From contig NZ_JACHWH010000005.1 of the NCBI RefSeq assembly GCF_014191255.1, positions 310,001-374,000 of the forward strand: a DNA stretch of 64,000 nt, given 5' to 3'. Origin of the DNA: Amycolatopsis bartoniae. Its GTDB lineage: Bacteria; Actinomycetota; Actinomycetes; Mycobacteriales; Pseudonocardiaceae. Shown here piece by piece: positions 16,504 through 23,094 of the stretch. A program made the translations under genes and the position numbers. The notes under the pieces were generated by a model. It did no database searches. It was given only the letters and a program-made list of their open reading frames with translations, and had not been told where the DNA came from. Positions within the stretch are counted from its first letter, which is position 1, and each line of letters starts with the position of its first letter.

Positions 16504-16523
16504 GTCCCACTCCTCGCGTACGC

Positions 16524-16555
16524 GGCCCGGTCCCTCCCCCACGAGGGGCCGGGCC
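16524..16555 (-). terminator. attenuator-like hairpin between precursor and radical SAM gene
   Basis: A 12-bp stem (GGCCCGG-TCCCT with AGGGG-CCGGGCC, one wobble) and 8-base loop lie between the precursor stop and the radical SAM start. Hairpins here commonly let more precursor than enzyme message accumulate. Confidence 0.55.
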
Positions 16556-16567
16556 GCTTCCGGTGAA

Positions 16568-16669
16568 TCAGATCCCGTCGTAGTCGCCGAGATTGTGGTA
16601 GCCGCCGCTGCCGATGCAGCGCACGTCCAGGTCGCCGTCCTCGTAACCGAAGCCCTGCGCCTCGAGCAT
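16568..16669 (-). CDS. 33-residue candidate RiPP precursor
   Basis: A short gene with a very strong ribosome site (AAGGAGGTGG, eight bases from the ATG) as the first gene of the radical-SAM/M16 operon. The peptide starts MLEAQGFGYEDGDLDVRCIG and continues with SGGYHNLGDYDGI; it holds one cysteine (C18), three tyrosines and several Asp/Glu residues, so thioether, C-C or Tyr crosslinks are all conceivable. No known precursor family recognised. Confidence 0.7.
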   Translation of the reverse strand: MLEAQGFGYEDGDLDVRCIGSGGYHNLGDYDGI

Positions 16670-16749
16670 CTGATCCACCTCCTTCCGGCCGGAGTGCTCT
16701 CGCATCCCACTTTCCTGCCGCGGCAGGGATCCGGACAGAGGTGAGCGCG

Positions 16750-16766
16750 GCAGGTTGGGGACCTGC
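16750..16766. promoter_or_regulatory. inverted repeat upstream of the radical-SAM operon
   Basis: A perfect GCAGGT-N5-ACCTGC repeat with spacer TGGGG lies 81 bp before the precursor start, beside a 14-bp palindrome CCTGCCGCGGCAGG at 16714-16727. Spacing and purine-rich spacer resemble the elements at 12538 and 19932 but the arms differ. Function as an operator is a guess. Confidence 0.35.
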
Positions 16767-16789
16767 GAATGGCAGAAAGGTGACCCGCG

Positions 16790-17371
16790 TCAGGGCGCGA
16801 CGACGCGCTGCACGCTCTCGCGCAGCAGGGCGCGGCGACGCTCGTGATCGGCCTCGGGATCGCCCGGCGTCGCCGTGTGGCCACCGCTGGCCGCGGACCA
16901 GGCGAGGGCCATGTTGAAGACCAGGGCGAACAGGTCGAACGGGTCGCACTGACGGATCCGGCCCGCCGCCTGCGCCTCGGTGATGATCTTCAGCTTCAGC
17001 GCGTCGCGCGGGCTGTCGTCGGACAGCCGCCCCTCCGGGCGCCGCTCCAGGCGGAGCCAGGTCATGAGGCGGACCAACTGCGGGTTGCGCAGGGTCTCGT
17101 CGTACATCGCGACGGCCCAGCCGGGCAGGTCGGTCGCGTCGAACGGGATGGCGTCCACCAGGCGATCCGCACGATCGGCGACGACCGCGTCGAACAGGCC
17201 GTCCTTGCTGCCGAAGTAGCCGTAGAGCTGGGCCTTGTTGGTCCGCGCCGCCGCGATGATGCGGTCGATCCGGGCACCGGCGATGCCGCGGGCCGCGAAC
17301 TCCTCGGCGGCCGCGTCGAGGATGCGCCTGCTGGTGGCGGCGCCTCGCGGCGTGGTCGGCAGTCCGGGCAC
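16790..17371 (-). CDS. TetR-family transcriptional repressor
   Basis: A 193-residue TetR regulator. The N-terminal helix-turn-helix covers ILDAAAEEFAARGIAGARID and AARTNKAQLYGYFGSKDGLF; the rest is an all-helical ligand domain. The frame starts at GTG (17371). It is divergent from the alcohol dehydrogenase, with two copies of an ACAGAC-N6-GTCTGT operator in the gap, so it most likely controls itself and that gene. Confidence 0.9.
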   Translation of the reverse strand: MPGLPTTPRGAATSRRILDAAAEEFAARGIAGARIDRIIAAARTNKAQLYGYFGSKDGLFDAVVADRADRLVDAIPFDATDLPGWAVAMYDETLRNPQLVRLMTWLRLERRPEGRLSDDSPRDALKLKIITEAQAAGRIRQCDPFDLFALVFNMALAWSAASGGHTATPGDPEADHERRRALLRESVQRVVAP

Positions 17372-17386
17372 CCGGTCATCGTACGA

Positions 17387-17451
17387 ACAGACCAGGTGGT
17401 TTGTCTTCCCGGCCGGAACTGGCTACCCTCGAAACAGACCGACTAGTCTGT
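17387..17451. promoter_or_regulatory. two TetR-type operator copies
   Basis: ACAGAC-N6-GTTTGT (17387-17404, one mismatch) and perfect ACAGAC-N6-GTCTGT (17434-17451) lie 47 bp apart in the divergent TetR/dehydrogenase gap. The second ends 17 bp before the dehydrogenase start and would block its promoter. Confidence 0.7.
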
Positions 17452-17467
17452 CTTTGGAGGAAGCCCC

Positions 17468-18511
17468 ATGCGAACCACCACCGGCTGGGAGAGCACCGGC
17501 CGCTCGACCGAGCTGCGGCGCGTCCCACTCGAACGCCGTGACCTGCGCGAAGACGATCTCGCGGTGCGCGTCGAGTACTGCGGCGTCTGCCACAGCGACC
17601 TGCACTCGCTCCACGGCCTGACCGGAAAACCCACCGAGGGCCTGGTGCCCGGTCACGAGTTCACCGGCGTGGTCACCGCCGTCGGCGCCGGCGTGACCGC
17701 TTTCGCCCCCGGTGACCGGGTGGCGGTCGGCACGATCGTCGACTCCTGCGGGGCCTGCGCGATGTGCCGGGCGGGGCAGGAGAACTACTGCTACGAGGGC
17801 GCCACCAGCACCTACGGCACCAAGGACCGCGTCGACGGCACGGTGACGAAGGGCGGCTACAGCCGCGAGTACGTGCTGCGGGAGAAGTTCGCCTACCGGC
17901 TGCCCGAGGGCCTCGACCCGGCCGCCGCCGCGCCGCTGCTGTGCGCCGGGATCACCATGTGGGAGCCGCTGAAGGCAGCCGGGATCGGGGCGGGCAGCCG
18001 CGTCGCCATCGCCGGTCTCGGCGGGCTCGGGCACCTCGGGGTGAAGCTCGCGGCCGCGCTCGGCGCGGAGGTCACGGTGCTCAGCCGCACGCCCGGCAAG
18101 GCCGGGGATGCCCGCGCGCTCGGCGCCACCGGCCTGCTGGACACCACCGACGAGACACAGCTCGCGGGCGCGGCCGGCCGGTTCGACCTGGTGCTGGACA
18201 CCATCTCGGCGCCGCACGACCTGGCCCCGCTGCTGCGGCTGCTCGGGCTGGACGGCACGCTCAGCGTCGTCGGCCTCCCCGTCGAGGTGCCGGTGCAGCT
18301 CAGGCACCTGACCTACGGCCGCAAGAAGCTGACCTCGTCGGGCACCGGCGGCACCCGCGGCACCGCGGAGATGCTGGCCTTCGCCGCGGAGCACGGCATC
18401 ACCGCGGAGGTCGAACTGCTCCCGTCCGCCCGCGTCGAGGAGGCCCTGACCCGCTTGGAGCGGGGCGACGTCCGCTTCCGCTTCGTGCTCGACCTGTCCG
18501 ATTTGGACTAG
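17468..18511 (+). CDS. zinc-dependent alcohol dehydrogenase (cinnamyl/YahK type)
   Basis: A 347-residue classical MDR enzyme that interconverts alcohols and aldehydes with NAD(P)H. The catalytic zinc site is seen as YCGVCHSDLHSLHG (Cys, His) and VPGHEFTG (His, Glu), the structural zinc cysteines as CGACAMCRAGQENYC, and the nucleotide motif as AGLGGLGHLGVKLA. This set matches NADP-dependent aldehyde reductases of the YahK/cinnamyl type. ATG start with GGAGGAAG upstream. Controlled by the divergent TetR protein, probably as an aldehyde-detoxification unit. Its stop overlaps that of the convergent Imm-5-like gene by four bases. Confidence 0.92.
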   Translation: MRTTTGWESTGRSTELRRVPLERRDLREDDLAVRVEYCGVCHSDLHSLHGLTGKPTEGLVPGHEFTGVVTAVGAGVTAFAPGDRVAVGTIVDSCGACAMCRAGQENYCYEGATSTYGTKDRVDGTVTKGGYSREYVLREKFAYRLPEGLDPAAAAPLLCAGITMWEPLKAAGIGAGSRVAIAGLGGLGHLGVKLAAALGAEVTVLSRTPGKAGDARALGATGLLDTTDETQLAGAAGRFDLVLDTISAPHDLAPLLRLLGLDGTLSVVGLPVEVPVQLRHLTYGRKKLTSSGTGGTRGTAEMLAFAAEHGITAEVELLPSARVEEALTRLERGDVRFRFVLDLSDLD

Positions 18512-19011
18512 TCGGAGAAGGCCGACCAGCAGATGCTGTTGCGGCGTTCCTGGTCTTCGAGCACGAGCCGGCGGACCGGGTCCGGAAGCCTGCCGCGCTG
18601 CCAGTCACGCTCGGTGCGGCCTGCCACGGAACCGTGGGCGCTTCGGACTGCCTTGATCGCGTATGCCGCGGCGCCGAGGTCGTGTTCCGCGACGTGCGCG
18701 ACGCAGGCGGCCTGCCCGGCGGCGTAGGCGGCGAAGCGAGCCGCGCCGGCGAGGGGTCGGGCAGCGGCCATCGCGTGACCCCCCGCCGCGCGTGCCCGCA
18801 TCATCGGCAGGTCGCCGCGGGCCCACGCCCTGGCGGCCGCGATCGCGTCCCGCGGCCGCGGATCGTCCGGCTGTTCGCGCTGGAAAAGGCACAGCACGTG
18901 CTCGGCGCACTCCGCGGCCCACAGTGCGAGCAGCCGGTGGTCGGCGTCGGTCAGCGAGCCGCCCCGCCGGATGGTCACCATCCGGGGATCCCGGACCTCC
19001 GGCAGGATCAC
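18508..19011 (-). CDS. Imm-5-like putative immunity protein
   Basis: A 167-residue helical protein with an Ala-rich repeat-like pattern (SLTDADHRLLALWAAECAEH, then AIAAARAWARGD, then AAYAAGQAACVAHVAEHDLG). It resembles the Imm-5 family proposed as immunity proteins of polymorphic toxins, widespread in actinomycetes. The GTG at 19011 (reading VILPEVRDPRMVTIRRGGSL) is preferred, two bases after the methyltransferase stop; an ATG 30 bp downstream is the alternative. No toxin gene is seen nearby, so the immunity role here is uncertain. Confidence 0.65.
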   Translation of the reverse strand: MILPEVRDPRMVTIRRGGSLTDADHRLLALWAAECAEHVLCLFQREQPDDPRPRDAIAAARAWARGDLPMMRARAAGGHAMAAARPLAGAARFAAYAAGQAACVAHVAEHDLGAAAYAIKAVRSAHGSVAGRTERDWQRGRLPDPVRRLVLEDQERRNSICWSAFSD

Positions 19012-19013
19012 CG

Positions 19014-19847
19014 CTACGGCTTGCGGCCCACGCCGCCGACGATGAGGCGCTGCGCGACGTTCAGTGGCTTGAGCGAGGGGCCGTCGGGCCACCAGTTCAC
19101 GAGCTCCACGATGCCCGGCTCGATCATGTCGATCCCGTGGAACAGTTCGAGGATCTCGCTGTGCGTGCGGGCCGTGGCGCCCCCGAGGGAGCCGCGGGCG
19201 ACGGCGTCTTCGAGGGCCTTCATGGCCTCGGCGTCGTCCCCCTCCTCCGGGTCGAAGATGTGCGAGATCACCACGTACGAGCCCGACGGCAGCGCGTCGA
19301 TGTACTGGCGCATGACCTCGGCGGGCTCGTGGCGCTCGCCCTTGTGGTGGTGCAGGGTGGCCACCGTCAGCAGGGCGATCGGCTCGTCCCAGTTCAGGTG
19401 GGTGCGCACGACCTCGTGGTCCAGGATCGTGCGGGGGTCGAAGATGTCGCCGGAGATGAAGTGGGTCTGCTCGTTCTCCTCCAGCAGCGCCCGGCCGTGG
19501 GCGAGCACCACCGGGTCGTTGTCGACGTAGACGACCTTCGCCTCGGGGTTCAGCCGCTGGGCGACCTGGTGCACGTTCTCCGCGGTCGGCAGCCCGGAGC
19601 CGAGATCGAGGAACTGGCTCACCTCGGCCTCCTTGACCAGGAACCGCACGGCCCGGATGAGGAACGCCCGGTTCTCCAGCGCGAGGTCGCGGACCTCGGG
19701 CATGGCCTCCGCGATCTCCGCGGCGGTGCGGCGGTCGATCTCGTAGTGGTCCTTGCCGCCGAGCAGGTAGTCGTAGATGCGGGCGACGCTGGCGCGCGTG
19801 GGGTCCACCCCGACGGGGGCGTTCGGGTCGTGCGGTGCCTGGGCCAT
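19014..19847 (-). CDS. SAM-dependent methyltransferase, DUF574 (Methyltransf_19) family
   Basis: A 277-residue protein of the actinobacterial S-adenosyl methyltransferase family. SVARIYDYLLGGKDHYEIDR near the N-terminus is the family signature; FLDLGSGLPTAENVHQVAQ is the SAM-binding motif I and VVYVDNDPVVLAH the acidic loop. Members are abundant in Streptomyces and relatives, and their substrates are mostly unknown. ATG start at 19847. It is divergent from lanM, with the 22-bp palindrome between them, and coupled to the Imm-5-like gene. Confidence 0.9.
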   Translation of the reverse strand: MAQAPHDPNAPVGVDPTRASVARIYDYLLGGKDHYEIDRRTAAEIAEAMPEVRDLALENRAFLIRAVRFLVKEAEVSQFLDLGSGLPTAENVHQVAQRLNPEAKVVYVDNDPVVLAHGRALLEENEQTHFISGDIFDPRTILDHEVVRTHLNWDEPIALLTVATLHHHKGERHEPAEVMRQYIDALPSGSYVVISHIFDPEEGDDAEAMKALEDAVARGSLGGATARTHSEILELFHGIDMIEPGIVELVNWWPDGPSLKPLNVAQRLIVGGVGRKP

Positions 19848-19931
19848 GGCGCTTCTCCGGTTCCGGGTGTCGACGGCAGCACTCACAGTAGTGAGGCCCG
19901 CACCACACCGGCGACCAGGGGGTGCGGCACC

Positions 19932-19953
19932 AATATGGGTAGGGAGTACCCAT
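19932..19953 (+). promoter_or_regulatory. 22-bp palindromic element before lanM
   Basis: Contains a perfect ATGGGTA-N5-TACCCAT repeat (19935-19953) preceded by AAT. Two mismatches in 22 bases separate it from the element before the TrmB/LuxR regulator at 12538-12559, in the same orientation relative to the gene. It lies 36 bp before the lanM start and 85 bp before the divergent methyltransferase. Confidence 0.65.
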
Positions 19954-19989
19954 TTACGCGCCCACCCGGTGAGTGGAAGTCTGCACGTC

Positions 19990-22806
19990 GTGAGCCAGAC
20001 CGCCACCAGCGCCCCGCGGGCCGAGAAGGACGCCGGGTCGTGGTGGGCGGCGGCGCTCTACCCCGGCGAGCACGCGGGCGCCGAGCCGGTGTGGGCGCGG
20101 CTGGTCGACCAGGTCCTGTCCGGTCTGCCCGAGCAGGGTGCCACCCCGCCGCCCGCCGACGCGGGTGACGAGCGGGTGTTCGTCCCGGTGCTGCGCCCCT
20201 TCCTCGCCCACACCGCGCGGCTCGTCGAGGGCGAGCTGGACGAACGGACCCGCGCCGCGGTGGACCTGCCCGCGGTGTGGGCGGACGCCGAGCGCTGGCT
20301 CGCCGGGCGGCTGGCCGCGGTCGCGGCCCGCACGTTCGTGCGGGAGCTGCACGCCGTCCGCGCGGCCGGTCTGCTGCGCGGGCAGAGCGGCCGCGACCGG
20401 TTCGCCGACTTCCTGCGGCGGCTCGGCGGCCGGGCCGCGCTGGCCGGCGTGTTCACGCGCTACCCCGTGCTCGCCCGGCTGCTCGCCGAGACCTGCCTGC
20501 GCACCGCGGCCGCGGTCACCGAGCTGCTGCGGCGGCTGGCGGCCGACCGCGCCACGCTGGAAACCGGGCTGCTGCGCGGAAACCCGGGTCCGCTGACCGG
20601 GCTGGAGCTGGGCTCCGGCGACCTGCACGCGGGCGGCCGCGCGGTCGCCGTGCTGACGTTCGCCGACGGCACCCGGCTGGTCTACAAGCCGCGCCCGCTC
20701 GGCCTGCTCGCCCGCTGGAACGAGCTGCTCGGCTGGTTCGCGGGCCACCGCCCCGAGCTGGCGCCCCGGCCGCTGGGCGTGCTGCCCCGCGCCGGGTACG
20801 GCTGGGCCGAGTTCGTGCCCGTCCGCGGCTGCGAGGACCGGGCCGGGGTCGAGCTGTTCTACCGGCGCCTCGGCTCGCTGCTGGCGCTGCTGTACGCGCT
20901 GGACGCCACCGACATGCACTGCGAGAACCTCATCGCGTGCGGCGACCAGCCGGTGCTGGTGGACGTCGAGACGCTGTTCCACCCCGCGTTCGCCACGCCG
21001 CCGGGCAACGGGCCCGACCCGGCGCTGGCCGCGCTGCACCGGTCCGTCGCGCGCACCGCGCTGCTGCCGACCCTCGTGCTCGGCGAGCACGGCGCGCTCG
21101 ACGTGTCCGCCGTCGGCGGGGACAGCGGCGCGCAGTACCCGGAGGAACTGCCGCGGTGGAGCGGCGCCGGGACCGACGACATGCGCCTGGTGCGCGGGCG
21201 CCTCTCGTACGCGGGCGGGACGAACCGGCCGCTGCTCGACGGCGACGGGGTGGACGCCGGGCGGTACCGCCAGAGCCTGCTCACCGGGTTCCGCACCGCC
21301 TACGACTGCCTCGCCGCGCACCAGGACGAGCTGACCGCGTTCCTCGGCGCGTTCGCCGCCGAGGAGATCCGGCTGGTGATGCGCCCGACCCAGGTCTACG
21401 CGCAGCTGCTGACCGGGGCGACGCATCCGGACCACCTCGTCGACGGGCCCGCGCGGGAAAGCGCTTTCGCCGCCCTCGCCGCCGACCCCCGGCCACACCT
21501 GGGTCCACTTCGGACGGACGAGCTGGCCGAGCTGCGGGCCGGGGACGTGCCGTTGTTCACCGCCCGCGCCGGCGCCACCGACGTGACCACCGCGAGCGGT
21601 GTGCTGCCGGGGCTGCTCACGGCGAGTGGTTTGGACCGCGCCCGCGCCAAGGCCGGGTCGCTGTGCGCCGAGGACCGCCACGAACAGGAGTGGCTGATCT
21701 CGGCCACCCTCGCCACCCGCCAGGGCAGCGGCGGGCACGGTGACGCCCCCGCGCTGCCGGGCCCGGTCGCCGCCGCGCTGCCGGACAGCGGGCACCTGCT
21801 GGCGATCGCCGCGGGCATCGGTGACGAGATGGTCGCCCGCGCGCTGCACGACGACACGCGCGCGAACTGGCTCGGGCTGGAGCTGGTGGAGGGCAGGCAC
21901 TGGCTCGTGCTGCCGATGGGCGCCGGGCTCGCCGAGGGCCACAGCGGCACCGCGTTGTTCCTCGCGCAGCTGGGCAGGCTGACCGGGGTGGCCCGCTACT
22001 GCGAACTGGCGGCCAAGAGCGTCCGCGCGCTGCCCGCGCTGGTCGAGGTGCTCGCCGAGCACCCGGACCTGGCCCGCCAGGTCGGTCCCGGCGGGTTCTT
22101 CGGGCTCGGCGGCATCTGTTACGCGCTCGCCCGGCTGGCCAGGCTGCTCGACGACCCGGTGCTCGCCGCGAGCCTGCCCGCGGCGGTCGCGGCCACCGCG
22201 GCGGCGGCGACGGGCGCGCCCGCGAACGTCGGCGAGGGCGTCGCCGGGGCGCTGGCCGCCCTGCACGCGGTGCACGCCGAGACCGGCCTGCCCGAAGCGG
22301 CCGAACTCGCGGCCACGCTCGCCCGGCAGCTCGCCGCGCTGCCGCGGCCGGGCGAACCCGGCTTCCTGTGGGGCGCGGCGGGCGTCGACTGGGCGCTCGG
22401 GCGCAGCGGCTCGATGCCGTCCGCGCCCGGCCTCGGCTGGTGCTCCGGCGCCGCCGGGACGGTGCTGGCCGCGCCCGGCGCCACGGCGGCGGACGAGTTC
22501 GCGCAGGCGGTCGCCGCCCGGCCGCCGCTGCTCGACCACTCGCTCTGCCACGGCGAACTCGGCACCATCGAGGCACTGGTGGTGTCGGCCGGCCAGGGGC
22601 ACGAGCCGTCGGTCTCCGCGCTGCGCAAGGCCACGGCCCGTCTGACCGGCGCGATCGAGCAGTACGGGCCGCAGTGCGGAACCCCGCACGGAGTGCCGAG
22701 CCCGGGGCTGCTCACCGGAACCGGGGGCATCGGTTTCGGGCTGTTGCGGGCCGGGTTCCCCGGCGAGGTCCCGTCCGTGCTGCTGCTGGGCGCGGAGGAG
22801 CACTGA
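19990..22806 (+). CDS. lanM: class II lanthipeptide synthetase LanM
   Basis: A 938-residue bifunctional synthetase. The N-terminal dehydratase domain (about 1-560) has LVYKPRPLGLLARWNELLGW, DATDMHCENLI and LVDVETLFHP, the kinase-like ATP and catalytic residues of LanM. The C-terminal LanC cyclase (about 630-938) keeps zinc ligands as LGWCSGAAG (about residue 817) and SLCHGELG (about 853). GTG at 19990 chosen because GGAAG lies ten bases upstream; an in-frame GTG at 19969 lacks a ribosome site. The only peptide gene beside it (22847) has no cysteine, so its true substrate is open. Confidence 0.93.
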   Translation: MSQTATSAPRAEKDAGSWWAAALYPGEHAGAEPVWARLVDQVLSGLPEQGATPPPADAGDERVFVPVLRPFLAHTARLVEGELDERTRAAVDLPAVWADAERWLAGRLAAVAARTFVRELHAVRAAGLLRGQSGRDRFADFLRRLGGRAALAGVFTRYPVLARLLAETCLRTAAAVTELLRRLAADRATLETGLLRGNPGPLTGLELGSGDLHAGGRAVAVLTFADGTRLVYKPRPLGLLARWNELLGWFAGHRPELAPRPLGVLPRAGYGWAEFVPVRGCEDRAGVELFYRRLGSLLALLYALDATDMHCENLIACGDQPVLVDVETLFHPAFATPPGNGPDPALAALHRSVARTALLPTLVLGEHGALDVSAVGGDSGAQYPEELPRWSGAGTDDMRLVRGRLSYAGGTNRPLLDGDGVDAGRYRQSLLTGFRTAYDCLAAHQDELTAFLGAFAAEEIRLVMRPTQVYAQLLTGATHPDHLVDGPARESAFAALAADPRPHLGPLRTDELAELRAGDVPLFTARAGATDVTTASGVLPGLLTASGLDRARAKAGSLCAEDRHEQEWLISATLATRQGSGGHGDAPALPGPVAAALPDSGHLLAIAAGIGDEMVARALHDDTRANWLGLELVEGRHWLVLPMGAGLAEGHSGTALFLAQLGRLTGVARYCELAAKSVRALPALVEVLAEHPDLARQVGPGGFFGLGGICYALARLARLLDDPVLAASLPAAVAATAAAATGAPANVGEGVAGALAALHAVHAETGLPEAAELAATLARQLAALPRPGEPGFLWGAAGVDWALGRSGSMPSAPGLGWCSGAAGTVLAAPGATAADEFAQAVAARPPLLDHSLCHGELGTIEALVVSAGQGHEPSVSALRKATARLTGAIEQYGPQCGTPHGVPSPGLLTGTGGIGFGLLRAGFPGEVPSVLLLGAEEH

Positions 22807-22846
22807 AGAGCACTGAAATCCCGCGGAAAGCGAGAAGGAGCAGACA

Positions 22847-23038
22847 GTGACCGAGAAGGCGCTTACCGAGAACGCCGTCGCCGACGACCCGCTGGGCGAG
22901 CCGGAAGCCCCGCGGCGGCAGGTCGGGGCCCGGGCGGGCATCCTCGCGGGCCTCACCCTCGGCGTCGCCGCCGTCGGCGTGGCGACCCTGGACATCAGCA
23001 CCGTCGTGAGCTTCCACGCGCCCGGCGCCGGAGCCTGA
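22847..23038 (+). CDS. 63-residue cysteine-free small peptide next to lanM
   Basis: A GTG start behind GAGAAGGAG, 40 bp after lanM. The first 25 residues are charged (MTEKALTENAVADDPLGEPE), then a Gly/Ala/Val-rich hydrophobic stretch of about 25 residues (AGILAGLTLGVAAVGVATLD) and a tail ISTVVSFHAPGAGA. Position suggests a LanM substrate, but without cysteine no lanthionine could form, only dehydrated Ser/Thr. It may instead be a single-span membrane peptide for immunity or export. Confidence 0.65.
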   Translation: MTEKALTENAVADDPLGEPEAPRRQVGARAGILAGLTLGVAAVGVATLDISTVVSFHAPGAGA

Positions 23039-23082
23039 TCGTTTCTTCACCCGGAAGACCCGAAACCCGAAATCTTCTCGTC

Positions 23083-23088
23083 TAGGCT
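23083..23088 (+). promoter_or_regulatory. -10 element for leaderless LAL-regulator transcript
   Basis: TAGGCT lies six bases before the ATG of the LAL regulator and no Shine-Dalgarno sequence is present, the usual arrangement for leaderless actinobacterial mRNAs. Confidence 0.5.
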
Positions 23089-23094
23089 CTGGGC

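Noticed and set aside
19777-19989. Upstream extension of the LanM frame
   Set aside because: It would run through the divergent methyltransferase start and the palindromic element, and no ribosome site supports it.
19954-23001. Minus-strand frame of over 1000 codons opposite lanM
   Set aside because: A GC-rich shadow frame: composition is Arg/Gln/Gly-rich, no domains, and lanM motifs on the plus strand are unambiguous.
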